Of a stretch of DNA of 64,000 nt, positions 42,156-52,368 are shown piece by piece. The stretch spans positions 1-64,000 of the forward strand of contig NZ_JAAUWT010000014.1 of assembly GCF_014694455.1 (NCBI RefSeq). Direction: 5' to 3'. The stretch's first letter is position 1. Each line of letters starts with the position of its first letter. The translations under genes and the position numbers were made by a program. The notes beneath the pieces are model-generated. The model saw nothing but the letters and a program-made list of their open reading frames with translations, made no database searches and was not told the origin of the DNA. Origin of the DNA: Vibrio sp. S9_S30 (GTDB taxonomy: Bacteria; Pseudomonadota; Gammaproteobacteria; Enterobacterales; Vibrionaceae).

Positions 42156-43985
42156 ATGGCTACCCCACAGATTGAAAAATTGAGAAATATCGCGATCATC
42201 GCGCACGTTGACCACGGTAAAACGACTCTGGTTGATAAACTGCTACAGCAATCAGGCACCCTTGAGTCTCGCGGTGAAGCGGAAGAGCGAGTCATGGACT
42301 CGAACGACATCGAGAAAGAGCGTGGCATTACCATTCTTGCTAAAAACACAGCAATTAACTGGAATGACTACCGCATCAACATCGTAGATACGCCAGGACA
42401 CGCCGACTTCGGTGGTGAAGTTGAGCGTATTATGTCGATGGTTGATTCTGTACTTCTGATCGTCGATGCGGTTGATGGTCCAATGCCTCAAACGCGTTTC
42501 GTTACGCAAAAAGCGTTCGCACACGGACTTAAGCCGATTGTTGTTATCAACAAAATTGACCGCCCAGGAGCTCGTCCTGATTGGGTTATGGATCAAGTCT
42601 TCGACCTATTCGACAACCTAGGTGCGACCGACGAACAGCTAGATTTCCAAGTGGTATACGCATCCGCATTGAACGGTTGGGCTACGCTAGAAGAAGGCGA
42701 AGAAGGCGAAAACATGGAACCCTTGTTCCAAGCTGTCGTCGACACAGTTGAAGCGCCTAACGTTGATGTTAACGGCTCACTGCAAATGCAAATTTCGCAG
42801 CTTGATTACAGCTCGTATGTTGGCGTGATTGGTGTTGCTCGTGTGACTCGTGGTTCGGTTAAACCAAACCAACAAGTGACCATTGTGAGTGCTGATGGCA
42901 AGCAGCGTAATGGCAAAGTGGGTACGGTACTGGGTTACTTAGGCCTTGAGCGCCATGAAGTGGAACAAGCGAATGCGGGTGACATCGTCGCCATTACTGG
43001 TCTAGGTGAACTGAAAATTTCAGACACCATTTGTGATCAAAACAACGTTGAAGCCATGAAGCCGCTTTCGGTTGATGAGCCAACCGTTACCATGACGTTC
43101 CAAGTCAACACTTCTCCGTTCGCGGGTAAAGAAGGTAAGTTTGTGACGTCTCGTAATATTCTTGAGCGTCTTGAGAAAGAATTGGTTCACAACGTAGCAC
43201 TGCGTGTGGAAGAAACGGATAACCCAGATCGTTTCCGCGTATCGGGTCGTGGTGAGCTTCACCTGTCTATCTTGATCGAAAATATGCGTCGTGAAGGTTT
43301 CGAGCTCGCGGTATCACGCCCTGAAGTGATCATCAAAGAAGAAGATGGTCAGCGAATGGAGCCGTATGAAACGGTCACCATCGATGTGTTAGAAGAACAC
43401 CAAGGTGGCATTATGGAGAACATCGGCTTGCGTAAAGGTGAGCTCACAGACATGTCTCCAGACGGTAAAGGTCGTGTGCGTTTGGACTTTATGATGCCTT
43501 CGCGTGGTTTGATTGGTTTCCAAACGGAATTCCTAACGCTCACGTCGGGTTCTGGTCTTCTTTACCATACGTTTGATCACTATGGTCCACACAAAGGTGG
43601 CGTCATCGGTCAACGTAACAATGGCGTATTGGTTTCGAACGCAACGGGTAAGGCGCTGACTTACGCACTGTTCAACCTGCAAGACCGTGGTCGCCTGTTT
43701 GCTGAGCACGCAGACGAAGTGTACGAAGGTCAAATCATCGGTATTCATAACCGTTCGAACGACCTAACGGTGAACTGTTTGAAGGGTAAACAGCTCACCA
43801 ACGTTCGCGCGTCGGGTACAGATGATGCACAGGTTCTGTCTCCACCTATCAAGTACACACTAGAGCAAGCGCTTGAGTTTATTGATGAAGATGAGCTGGT
43901 AGAAGTGACGCCAGAAAACATCCGTATCCGTAAGAAGCTACTGACTGAAAACGAACGTAAGCGTGCGGCACGTCCAGCGAAATAA
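42156..43985 (+). CDS. typA: Ribosome-associated GTPase TypA/BipA
   Basis: 609 residues from the Met at 42156, close to the 607 of E. coli; the frame opens 14 codons earlier (MMGEAASF...), where a GGGGGAGG stretch could also serve, so the start is not certain. GTPase motifs: AHVDHGKTTLVD, the switch region ERGITILAKN, DTPGHADFGGEV and NKIDRPGA. EF-G-like domains and the TypA C-terminal domain follow. It binds the ribosome and is needed for assembly and growth in cold or stress. Confidence 0.95.
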   Translation: MATPQIEKLRNIAIIAHVDHGKTTLVDKLLQQSGTLESRGEAEERVMDSNDIEKERGITILAKNTAINWNDYRINIVDTPGHADFGGEVERIMSMVDSVLLIVDAVDGPMPQTRFVTQKAFAHGLKPIVVINKIDRPGARPDWVMDQVFDLFDNLGATDEQLDFQVVYASALNGWATLEEGEEGENMEPLFQAVVDTVEAPNVDVNGSLQMQISQLDYSSYVGVIGVARVTRGSVKPNQQVTIVSADGKQRNGKVGTVLGYLGLERHEVEQANAGDIVAITGLGELKISDTICDQNNVEAMKPLSVDEPTVTMTFQVNTSPFAGKEGKFVTSRNILERLEKELVHNVALRVEETDNPDRFRVSGRGELHLSILIENMRREGFELAVSRPEVIIKEEDGQRMEPYETVTIDVLEEHQGGIMENIGLRKGELTDMSPDGKGRVRLDFMMPSRGLIGFQTEFLTLTSGSGLLYHTFDHYGPHKGGVIGQRNNGVLVSNATGKALTYALFNLQDRGRLFAEHADEVYEGQIIGIHNRSNDLTVNCLKGKQLTNVRASGTDDAQVLSPPIKYTLEQALEFIDEDELVEVTPENIRIRKKLLTENERKRAARPAK

Positions 43986-44011
43986 TTTTCGTAACGCTGA
44001 AAAGTCATGAA

Positions 44012-44044
44012 GCCCTGCCCGTTTTTCTGGTGGGGCTTTTTGCA
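44012..44044 (+). terminator. typA terminator
   Basis: The stem AGCCCTGCC/GGTGGGGCT (two wobble pairs) has a nine-base loop and a T run. Confidence 0.8.
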
Positions 44045-44368
44045 TCAATAGGGCGTATCTTTTTGATGATGCCCTCCATCGTAACCCCTTCAAATATCAA
44101 AATTTTTGAGTTTCTATTCAGTCAATGTCTTTGGTTGAATTTTGTCCTAAATTAGATGTACTTCATGCTCCATAATCAATGATGTCTTTGTCACTTTCAC
44201 ATTCTGCATATCGTCGACACAGATTTCTTAAAAAGCTCTAAACCAAATTTGTTGAATCGACATTCTCCTTCTAATGATTAATAGCCTTTGGGTAGTAGGC
44301 AGGTGCATTGGGCATGAGCAAATAATCGACAGAGTGTCCTAATTTCAAAGAAATCAATGGAGTGCAGA
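44045..44368. other. Intergenic region before the metalloprotease
   Basis: About 320 bases with no supported ORF or RNA gene. It should carry the protease promoter, but I could not point to a clear operator. Confidence 0.4.
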
Positions 44369-46279
44369 ATGAAACTCAACACCACTGGGCTATTTTTAGC
44401 CCTTTCAGTCACAAGTGCGTTAACGTCCCAGGCTATCGCTGCCAATCGAGTCAACTTGGATGACGGTGCGGAACAAAACCAGCTAATTTCTATTTCAGAG
44501 CTGGTGGAGCAACATCAATTTGAAACAACGGCTTCAGTAACGCTCAATCATGACATTTCAAAAACCAAGCTACAGCAAATGTACAAAGGGATCCCTGTGT
44601 ACGGCGAAAGCTTAGTCTCAACGGTCAGTGCCTCTCGTTCGGCGGAAACCTTTTCCGGCGAGCTGATCACGGGAATCGAGCAAGACCTTGCCGATGTGAT
44701 TCCATCCATATCAGAAAATGAAAGTGTTTCCATATTGGCTCAGCATTGGAATCACGACCTGATAAAAGTGTCCCAACCAGAGAAGAAGTTGGTGGTATGG
44801 CTGGATAAGAAAGACACAGCCCACTTAGCGTGGCAAGTATCTTATGTTGTTTATGCCAAAGCCCCTTCTCGCCCTTATGCGTTTATCGATGCAAAAAGTG
44901 GCGCCATTCTTGATACGTGGGACGCGATCGCTTTCGCACAAGGAACGGGGCCTGGGGGAAACACAAAAACAGGTCGGTATCATTTTGGTACAGACTACCC
45001 ATCTTTTAATATCGCAGAAATAAACGGTTCGTGTTATCTCGACTCACCTAATGTGGAAACCTTGGACATGAAGCACCAAACAGTAGGCGGTGCGATCCAC
45101 ACCTTTAACTGTTATGAAAACACCTCCCGTGAGGTAAACGGCGCGTATTCTCCCATGAATGATGCCCATGCTTTTGGACAAGTGGTTTTTAATATGTTCA
45201 AAGATTGGTATCAAACGGCACCGCTCACCCAAAAACTTCGATTACGTGTTCATTATGGTAGCAGCTACGAAAATGCATTTTGGGATGGTCGCCAGATGAC
45301 CTTTGGTGATGGTGCGACGCGCTTTTATCCATTGGTGAGCCTAGATGTGGTCGCTCACGAAGTCAGCCATGGTTTCACTCAGCAAAATTCCAACTTGGAG
45401 TACAAAAACCAGTCTGGCGGTATGAATGAAGCGTTTTCCGATATTTCAGCGGCAGCAGCAGTGTATTACCACACCGGCAGCTTCAATTGGAAAATTGGAG
45501 ACGAAATATTCAAAGGTGCAGGGTCTATGCGCTATATGAATACCCCATCTCTTGACGGAAAATCCATCGATCACGCGAAAGACTATTATCAAGGTCTCAA
45601 TGTTCACTACAGCTCAGGGGTGTACAACCGAGCATTTTATCTATTGGCCAATACGTCAGGTTGGGATATTCGTAAAGCATTCAATGCGTATGTGTTAGCC
45701 AACCAAATCTATTGGACACCGCGTTCTACTTACGACCAAGGTGCTGTAGGCGTGGTGAAAGCGGCGGTGGATTTAGGGTACTGTGTCGATGACATTGTGT
45801 ATGCCTTTAACAAAGTCGGGGTCAATGCTGGTGCACTGACAGGGCAAGGATGTAAGGACGTACCGGCAGATCGCCCTCCTCTGGCGGCATTTGACGTTTC
45901 GGTATCAGGCAAACAAGTCACGGTGACGGATCGCTCATCGGATGACAAAGGGGTGGTTGCCCACCAATGGTCATTTGGGGATGGAGCCACGTCCACTCAG
46001 CCTAATACCGCGCATACCTACAATGCGGCGGGCAGCTATACGGTTACGTTAACGGTTACAGACGGGATAGGGCAAACCCATTCATCGAGCCAGTCTGTTA
46101 CCATTGTGGATAATGGGAACTGTACGGCACCGTTATGGAATGCTAGCACCGTCTATTTGCAAGGCGACAAAGTATCTCAAGCGGGTAAAAACTACGAAGC
46201 CAAATGGTGGACTCAAGGTGAAGACCCGACTCAAACGGGCGCATGGGGATCGTGGCGCGACTTGGGGGTTTGTCCGTAA
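44369..46279 (+). CDS. Secreted M4 metalloprotease (vibriolysin type) with PKD and chitin-binding-like domains
   Basis: 636 residues from the ATG at 44369 (GGAG seven bases upstream; the frame opens four codons earlier). Layout: signal peptide (about 1-25), FTP/PepSY propeptide (about 25-190), and thermolysin-like catalytic domain with VVAHEVSHGFTQ (HExxH, about residue 330) and the third ligand in GGMNEAFSD. A PKD domain (about 510-590, WSFGDGATS) and a C-terminal CBM5/12-like module (CTAPLWNASTVYLQGDKV... WWTQGEDP) follow. It is expected to be exported by type II secretion and matured by removal of the propeptide; the add-on modules suggest binding to chitin or similar surfaces. Confidence 0.93.
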   Translation: MKLNTTGLFLALSVTSALTSQAIAANRVNLDDGAEQNQLISISELVEQHQFETTASVTLNHDISKTKLQQMYKGIPVYGESLVSTVSASRSAETFSGELITGIEQDLADVIPSISENESVSILAQHWNHDLIKVSQPEKKLVVWLDKKDTAHLAWQVSYVVYAKAPSRPYAFIDAKSGAILDTWDAIAFAQGTGPGGNTKTGRYHFGTDYPSFNIAEINGSCYLDSPNVETLDMKHQTVGGAIHTFNCYENTSREVNGAYSPMNDAHAFGQVVFNMFKDWYQTAPLTQKLRLRVHYGSSYENAFWDGRQMTFGDGATRFYPLVSLDVVAHEVSHGFTQQNSNLEYKNQSGGMNEAFSDISAAAAVYYHTGSFNWKIGDEIFKGAGSMRYMNTPSLDGKSIDHAKDYYQGLNVHYSSGVYNRAFYLLANTSGWDIRKAFNAYVLANQIYWTPRSTYDQGAVGVVKAAVDLGYCVDDIVYAFNKVGVNAGALTGQGCKDVPADRPPLAAFDVSVSGKQVTVTDRSSDDKGVVAHQWSFGDGATSTQPNTAHTYNAAGSYTVTLTVTDGIGQTHSSSQSVTIVDNGNCTAPLWNASTVYLQGDKVSQAGKNYEAKWWTQGEDPTQTGAWGSWRDLGVCP

Positions 46280-46649
46280 CTGACCGAGAGGGGGCATTGC
46301 TGCTCCCTCTATGTTGTACTCCAAGCAAGATCGTACTCCCAGCAATCGGTGGGTTAGGCTGTGTCTTATCTGAGCTCCCAATTTCTTCATTCAGCGCCGA
46401 TACCATGGGTCTCCTAGTAGTCAATCCATGATGGAGATTTTTGCTGCATTTTTGAAACAAATTGGATCAATATATTCAATCTATTGTTGTTTAAATCGTA
46501 ATTATTCGCAGTGACACTTGATAAGATAGTGGAAAGTTCTTAATGTAAAGAATTAATTTCGACCTGTTCGAATCGACTCTCCTTTGAGTCTGCTTGGCAG
46601 GAAGCCAAGTAAACTCGGTTTTCACTTATTTCATTTCGACGAGTTTTCA
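46280..46649. other. Intergenic region between the metalloprotease and M42 peptidase genes
   Basis: 370 bases with no supported gene. A weak hairpin, AGAGGG/CCCTCT (about 46287-46310), lies just after the protease but without a T run. The right part is AT-rich and likely promotes the M42 gene. Confidence 0.4.
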
Positions 46650-47861
46650 ATGAGTTCCGATAAAAACACCAACGCATGGCAAGCACCTATGCCAGCTTCT
46701 CAGTTTGAATTTATGGCTGATATCTTAGACGCTCCATCTCCTATTGGCTTTGAAGCCGCGATGAGCTACGGCGTGATCAAGCCTGAATTTGAATCTTTCA
46801 TGCCAAAAGAGTGGGGCATTCACCAATTCAAAGGCAATGCTGGATTGGTCTTCGACTCACACCCTGGGCGTGATGATTTGGTCAGCGTCATGATCGTGGG
46901 TCACGCGGACAAAATTCGCATGCAAGTTCGTAAGATCGACAGCGATGGCAAAGTGTGGATCAACACCGATTCTTTCCTACCAACCACGCTGATTGGTCAT
47001 GAAGTCAAAGTCTTCTGCCAGAACCCTGAGCAACCAGGTCAATACAAAACGATTGAAGGTTGTACGGTGGAAGCACTTGGTGCGATTCACTTCTCGACCC
47101 CAAGTCAGCGCTCGGGCGAGCAAGGCATCAAGCCAGAATCCATCTACTTAGAACTGCATACTCACGGTAAAGATCGTAAAAAGCAGGTTGAAGCACTCGG
47201 CTTACGTGCGGGCGACCCCATTCTTCTTGATCGCCGTATTAAGCGTGGTGTCTCTCCAGACACTTTTTACGGTGCGTACTTAGATAACGGCTTAGGTTGT
47301 TTCTCAGTAACCGAAATCGCCCGTATTCTAGCAAAAGAAGGCTTAAACAACGTTCGTGTGCTTTACACCATTGCGACGCATGAAGAGATCGGTCGTTTCG
47401 GTTCCACTGCCGTTGTGGGTGAGCTTAAGCCAGACGTGCTGATCGCAACCGACGTGAACCACGACTACGAAGCCGCGCCAGGCATTGGTGCTCGAAATAT
47501 GAACCCGCTGAAAATGGGTGACGGCTTTACCATCGGTCGTGGTTCTGTGGTGTCTGAGTTCTTAGTACAAGCGCTTGAGAAAGTGTGTAAAGAAAAAGAC
47601 ATCCCGTACCAGCTAGACTTCAGTGGTCGCGATATGGGCACAGATGGCATGGCGGCAGTATTGGCTGGTGTTGATAGTGCAGCCATCACGGTAGGTTACC
47701 CTATCCGTAACATGCACACGGCATCGGAGTCGGCGCACACGGGCGACCTATTGGCGTCTATTCACGGCTTGACTGAATTGCTTCGTCACTTCAACAGCCT
47801 GAACGATGGTAAAGGCATCACGCGTGATGACCTGCTTAATAGCCATATCCGCTTGGACTAA
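46650..47861 (+). CDS. M42-family metallopeptidase
   Basis: About 403 residues from the Met at 46650 (MSSDKNTNAWQ); the frame opens 22 codons upstream, but that part has no ribosome site. M42/M20-type dinuclear metal residues are seen: H-x-D in VGHADKI, HEEIG (TIATHEEIGRFGS), ATDVNHD and the late HTASESAHTGDL. The family contains cytoplasmic aminopeptidases/endoglucanase-like proteins. The substrate is not determinable here. It ends before a strong bidirectional terminator. Confidence 0.85.
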   Translation: MSSDKNTNAWQAPMPASQFEFMADILDAPSPIGFEAAMSYGVIKPEFESFMPKEWGIHQFKGNAGLVFDSHPGRDDLVSVMIVGHADKIRMQVRKIDSDGKVWINTDSFLPTTLIGHEVKVFCQNPEQPGQYKTIEGCTVEALGAIHFSTPSQRSGEQGIKPESIYLELHTHGKDRKKQVEALGLRAGDPILLDRRIKRGVSPDTFYGAYLDNGLGCFSVTEIARILAKEGLNNVRVLYTIATHEEIGRFGSTAVVGELKPDVLIATDVNHDYEAAPGIGARNMNPLKMGDGFTIGRGSVVSEFLVQALEKVCKEKDIPYQLDFSGRDMGTDGMAAVLAGVDSAAITVGYPIRNMHTASESAHTGDLLASIHGLTELLRHFNSLNDGKGITRDDLLNSHIRLD

Positions 47862-47939
47862 GTTTTGCCTAAATAAAGCAAATTATCTGACACTAATCTG
47901 TCCAAAACGCATTTAGGGACGACGTCAGTCCTTGAACAA

Positions 47940-47974
47940 AAAATCCCCTCGCGTTTCTGATGAGGGGATTTTTA
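47940..47974. terminator. Bidirectional terminator between the M42 peptidase and SDR genes
   Basis: The stem AAAATCCCCTC/GAGGGGATTTT has an 11-base loop with A run and T run on its two sides. Confidence 0.9.
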
Positions 47975-47995
47975 TTGTTATGTAAAACGGGTCAA

Positions 47996-48724
47996 TTAGA
48001 CATCGAATGCTGTCGGAAGAACTATCATGTCTCTGATAGTGACATTGCGAGTCCGCGTGAGCGCAAAAATAAGTGCATCTGAGACTTCGGAAGGCTCAAT
48101 GAGAGAGCCGCTATCTTTGGCTTTTTGTAGTCGATCTGCGGGCCAATCTGCCAGCAGTGCAGACACTACAGGACCAGGGGAGACTTGACCAACGCGGATA
48201 CCACTCTCACGCAACTGTCTACGCATCGTCTGTACGAAGCATGTTATCGCCCACTTGGATCCTGAATATACGGGTTCCCATGGAATAGCTGAGTGACCAG
48301 CTACGGAACAGGTCACCCAAATATCACCAATACCACGGCTCTTCATGTGTGGGATAACTGCATGAACGTTTTTCATGACCGCGTTAACGTTAAGGTTCAA
48401 CATCCGGTCAATGGTTTCAGGGGTGGTATCATCTAGGTTGCCTCCGATATAGGTGCCGGCGTTACAATAGAGAATATCGATATGGTCCACTTTCTTTAGA
48501 ATCGATGGGATCATTGCGTTGCAGCTATCGGTATCAAGTAGGTTAGTTACCTGTGCAATGGCCTTATCACCTAGGCGGTCGGTGCAATGTGCTAGTGCAT
48601 TCTCGTCGCGATCCACCATAACAACGGTGGCACCCTCTGCAAGTAATGCTTCTGAAGCCGCAAGGCCGATACCAGAAGCGGCGCCAGTGACGACTGCAAT
48701 TTTTCCATTTAGAGATTCCGTCAT
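47996..48724 (-). CDS. Short-chain dehydrogenase/reductase (polyol locus)
   Basis: A 242-residue classical SDR with TGAASGIG nucleotide site (residues 13-20), NAGTY, catalytic Ser in CSVAGHS and Y-x3-K in YSGSK. It lies last in the minus-strand set regulator-SDR-SDR beside the sugar-alcohol operon, 32 bases from the other SDR. It probably oxidises a sugar alcohol or reduces a keto sugar; the exact substrate is unknown. Confidence 0.85.
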   Translation of the reverse strand: MTESLNGKIAVVTGAASGIGLAASEALLAEGATVVMVDRDENALAHCTDRLGDKAIAQVTNLLDTDSCNAMIPSILKKVDHIDILYCNAGTYIGGNLDDTTPETIDRMLNLNVNAVMKNVHAVIPHMKSRGIGDIWVTCSVAGHSAIPWEPVYSGSKWAITCFVQTMRRQLRESGIRVGQVSPGPVVSALLADWPADRLQKAKDSGSLIEPSEVSDALIFALTRTRNVTIRDMIVLPTAFDV

Positions 48725-48755
48725 TAGAGACTCCTATTGAATTGAGTTAAAAAGA

Positions 48756-49487
48756 TCAGACGCTAAGAAAGCCACCATCGATTGGAAGAACGGCACCGGT
48801 AATCATTGGGGCATCCTCAGAAAGGAGCATCACGATGGACTTTGCTACCTCTTCTACCTCTGCAAAGCGACCAATTGGGTGCCTTGCCATCATTGGATCT
48901 TTCTTTTTAGAGTCGGACCATGCAGCGACAGCAAGCTCCGTCATTGTTACTGTTGGGGCAACTGCGTTGACGCGAATACCATAAGCGCCAAGCTCTTTTG
49001 CCATCACACGCGTTGCTCCTTCTAGCCCTGCTTTAGAGGCGGCGTAGCACATGTGCTCATTGAATCCACGGTGGCCGGCAATCGACGTCACATTTAAAAT
49101 GGACCCACCGCCTCCAACATCGACTCGTGCACGCGCGAATTCTTGTGCGCAGATGAGGGCTGCACGAAGGTTAATCCCCATGACTGCTTCATAGCCATCA
49201 TCTGTCATCTCAAGTACGGACTCGAGAACGTTAGTACCGGCGCAATTGATTAAAAAGTCGCACGTTCCGGCCTCTCTCATTGCTGCTCGCGCAGCGCCAT
49301 TATTTAACAAGTCAACGATGATCGACGTGCAACCGGTTTTATCCCTTAGGCTTTCGAGATCTGACTCTGTTCTCGCCATTGCGATTACTGTTGCCCCTCG
49401 CTTAGCCATCTCGATCACGCAGGCTCGCCCAATACCTTTACCTGCGCCAGTCACAATGACGCTTTTCCCTTCGAATTGGGTACTCAT
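48756..49487 (-). CDS. Short-chain dehydrogenase/reductase (xylulose reductase-like)
   Basis: About 243 residues (the frame opens three codons earlier). TGAGKGIG (nucleotide site), NCAGTN, Ser in VTSIAGHR and YAASK are present, with the C-terminal PMITGAVLPIDGG typical of SDRs. Residues MAKRGATVIAMARTESDLE resemble L-xylulose (dicarbonyl) reductases. Together with the other SDR it would interconvert polyols and ketoses. It follows the SorC-type regulator on the same strand. Confidence 0.85.
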   Translation of the reverse strand: MSTQFEGKSVIVTGAGKGIGRACVIEMAKRGATVIAMARTESDLESLRDKTGCTSIIVDLLNNGAARAAMREAGTCDFLINCAGTNVLESVLEMTDDGYEAVMGINLRAALICAQEFARARVDVGGGGSILNVTSIAGHRGFNEHMCYAASKAGLEGATRVMAKELGAYGIRVNAVAPTVTMTELAVAAWSDSKKKDPMMARHPIGRFAEVEEVAKSIVMLLSEDAPMITGAVLPIDGGFLSV

Positions 49488-49601
49488 TTCTGTCATCCTA
49501 TCAATGTGAGTTGTGTTGAATGATCCGTCGCAGTTAGCGTCGCAGTTAACAATATCTATTGGTGACCAGGGAGACTTCTTAGCTGCGGATGATAAAAATG
49601 C

Positions 49602-50585
49602 CTAGCGATCTTTCATCGTCAGGTTGGCTGAATCATATTCAAGAATAAGCTCTGCGGTTACATCATCAGTTACTAACGTGTCAACAAGACCTCGTTGGCA
49701 TGCAACTCTAATAACTTCCACTTTATGCGGTCCAGCGGCAGCTAGAATTTTCTCCGGAACACTCATGACGTCGCTAAGCGGCATCCCAACTGTTCGGTTG
49801 TCCACGTCTTCTGAAACAGAGCATCCTTGTCTATCCAAGAATTGTCCAAGTACGTCTCCAATCGCCCCTGAACTGATCAGCTCTTCAGGTGTAAGCCCTT
49901 TAGGCAGACCATGCTCGATAAGGAAAGATTTGTTTGAAACGTTCGAGCAGGTAAGTAAGACGGCATCTAACGACTTGAATTTTTGGATGTGCTGGCTAAG
50001 TTCATGCTGAGAGAGAAATAGGTCACGGTCTATGCCCTCGGACAGGTAAATAGGCGCGGCTAAAAGGGAGAACTTTGCGCCGAGGACATTCGCAAACCCG
50101 GATGCAACCCCAAACGCGTTTAACGTTGACCCCTTTGCTGTCCCTCCCAGAATCGAGACAACATCAAGGTTTGGGTACTTTAGGGAAGGGAGTTTTCGAA
50201 TAGCAGAATCCAATGTTAATCCCCAAGAAACACCGAGAGATTTCCATTCACCTGTTGCTAGCCTTTCGACTAAAAGTTCTGCAAGTGCTGCCCCCACAGG
50301 CTTGTGGTAGTCGTATGCCGCTTTATTGGCAGGACCAACAATGGCGCGCTTGAGTCCTAAAACTTGCTTCAACTGTTCTTGCAGCTGAATCTTTTGGGTA
50401 AACGGCGATTCAATTTTAATTTTTACAAACCCAAGCGATTTCGCTCGTTGAATTGCCTGATTGACCCTAAGTCTCGTCACGTTCATTTGACGTGCGATCT
50501 CTGCTTGTGTCATTTCGTTGACGTAATAATGCCAGCACACTTCTGTAACAAAGGCGTCGCTGTCTTCTATAAGCTCACGTGGCAA
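49602..50585 (-). CDS. SorC-family sugar-responsive regulator
   Basis: 327 residues. The N-terminal helix-turn-helix is at about 18-58 (YYVNEMTQAEIARQMNVTRL, then RVNQAIQRAKSLGFV). The SorC sugar-binding domain occupies the rest (VSILGGTAKGSTLNAFG; GAIGDVLGQFLDRQG). Such regulators bind phosphorylated sugars and control polyol operons. It is divergent from the importer gene at 50806, with about 220 bases between, and heads the minus-strand SDR genes. Confidence 0.88.
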   Translation of the reverse strand: MPRELIEDSDAFVTEVCWHYYVNEMTQAEIARQMNVTRLRVNQAIQRAKSLGFVKIKIESPFTQKIQLQEQLKQVLGLKRAIVGPANKAAYDYHKPVGAALAELLVERLATGEWKSLGVSWGLTLDSAIRKLPSLKYPNLDVVSILGGTAKGSTLNAFGVASGFANVLGAKFSLLAAPIYLSEGIDRDLFLSQHELSQHIQKFKSLDAVLLTCSNVSNKSFLIEHGLPKGLTPEELISSGAIGDVLGQFLDRQGCSVSEDVDNRTVGMPLSDVMSVPEKILAAAGPHKVEVIRVACQRGLVDTLVTDDVTAELILEYDSANLTMKDR

Positions 50586-50805
50586 AACAATTCTCCAAGT
50601 TATTCAATAATTGCTAACAATATTATATTACTAAAAATATGAGTTTTACAATTGTTAGCTTGAAAATACATTTGAATATTTACACTTGCATCTTTAAAAA
50701 TACAAAGGTATAACTTGTTAGGTAGGAAGTGGCGCGAACCAGTCGCATGGAGCGAATGATTCGTACCGCTGTATTCTGTTCAATAATAATAGTTGGAGAA
50801 AATCA

Positions 50806-52245
50806 GTGAACTCTATATTGGAAAAGAGCGCGATCGCGCTGGCACTTACCGTCGCTGCTACGTCCGCATATGCTGAGATCGATAAAGCTTGGTGGAAGGA
50901 AGCGGCAAAACCCTATCAAGGTGTAACTATTCGCGGTGTAACTGAATCGTCACCTCCGTCTCTGTACATTCGAGAAGTACTTGCTCCAGAATTTGAAGAA
51001 CTGACCGGAATTCGCGTTGATGTTGAAACTACTTCTTGGGACCAAATGTTTGATAAAGCCATCAAAGATATGGAAGCTGGAACGGGTATTTACGACATGG
51101 CATATATCGAACAGGACATTATCTACTCCTACCTGTCTCGTAACTTTTTAACCGATTTGACCCAGTTTTTAGAAGACAACCCTAAGTTAAATGCGGCCAC
51201 GTTCGACGAGAGCAAATTCACCACGTTCGCTGATTATTTCAAGGGCGCTTCTGGCCATCTTTTTGGCGTACCGATGGAAGCATTCTTAAAAGTGTACTTG
51301 TATCGTACCGACCTCTTTAATGATCCTAAGATCAAAGCGGCATTCAAAAAAGAGACAGGTCGCGACCTTGTGCCCGCAACAACACACGCAGAATATTCTG
51401 AAATTGCACAGTTCTTTACCGATTATGGTAAGAAAAACGACTTGGAACTTTGGGGTACGACTGCTCAAGCGCACACTGGTCACGTCGCGTCTTGGTATGA
51501 GTATTTTGAATCAGTAGCGCCTACTTTTGGTGTGTATAACTGGGGTATCGATGCCAGTAATAACTACGCCGCATCGTCAAAGAATGGCGGTGAAATGAAT
51601 GGACCAGAAGCGGTCGAGGCAATGAATTGGTGGTTATCAATGCGTGATATTGCGCCACCAGAAAGCCCCGCTTCTACTTGGACAGAAGTCGGAACGACAT
51701 TTGGTGCTGGTCGCGCAGCTCAAGGTTTAGTGTATGGCGAAAACGCGGGCTGGATTGCCACTGACAAAAATAAATCTCTTGTTGTCGGTAAAGTAGGCGT
51801 TGCCTTACCACCGTTAAAAGAAGGGGTTTTAGCCGAAGCTGAAAGGGGCGATGGATACATCGGTTACTACGATGGTGGCGCTTTTGGTATGCCACATTCT
51901 TCCAAAAATAAGGAAGCGACTGCGCTCTTCCTTCAATACATAGGCCAGGATGAAGTTCAACCTGATTGGGCCGTTGCTGCTCCGCGTGTCACTAACACTG
52001 CGACCTATAGTGATCCTAAGGTTCAGGCCATGAATGAAAAGCTGAGTGGCTATTATGATCTGATCAAGGATAAAGGCTACCTCTTCGCAGGTGCTCCAGC
52101 TTATCCATTCCATGCCCAGGTTCGTGAGGCAACAGCCCCCATTTTCTACCAGATCCTGACCGGTGATCTGGATACCCAAGCAGGTTTGGATAAGATGGCC
52201 GCTGCTGCTGAAGCAACGCTCAAAGAATTGGGCTACCGCAAATAA
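50806..52245 (+). CDS. Carbohydrate/polyol ABC importer substrate-binding protein
   Basis: 479 residues, GTG start with TTGGAGA nine bases upstream. A signal peptide ends near TSAYA-EI. The extracellular solute-binding (family 1) fold is typical of polyol importers (GVTIRGVTESSPPSLYIREV; WDQMFDKAIKDMEAG). It is the first gene of a ten-kilobase sugar-alcohol operon. Substrate candidates are arabitol, xylitol, sorbitol or mannitol, inferred from the enzymes that follow. Confidence 0.9.
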   Translation: MNSILEKSAIALALTVAATSAYAEIDKAWWKEAAKPYQGVTIRGVTESSPPSLYIREVLAPEFEELTGIRVDVETTSWDQMFDKAIKDMEAGTGIYDMAYIEQDIIYSYLSRNFLTDLTQFLEDNPKLNAATFDESKFTTFADYFKGASGHLFGVPMEAFLKVYLYRTDLFNDPKIKAAFKKETGRDLVPATTHAEYSEIAQFFTDYGKKNDLELWGTTAQAHTGHVASWYEYFESVAPTFGVYNWGIDASNNYAASSKNGGEMNGPEAVEAMNWWLSMRDIAPPESPASTWTEVGTTFGAGRAAQGLVYGENAGWIATDKNKSLVVGKVGVALPPLKEGVLAEAERGDGYIGYYDGGAFGMPHSSKNKEATALFLQYIGQDEVQPDWAVAAPRVTNTATYSDPKVQAMNEKLSGYYDLIKDKGYLFAGAPAYPFHAQVREATAPIFYQILTGDLDTQAGLDKMAAAAEATLKELGYRK

Positions 52246-52368
52246 GTTGTCCTCTTCATAAACATCCATCCAGTCGCCGCCAGCTTTGGTGGTGACTATA
52301 TTGGAAGGAATAATCCGCTGAGCTCGACGGATGTCTCAGTCGGGTACAGATATAAGCAGAGGCTCTTC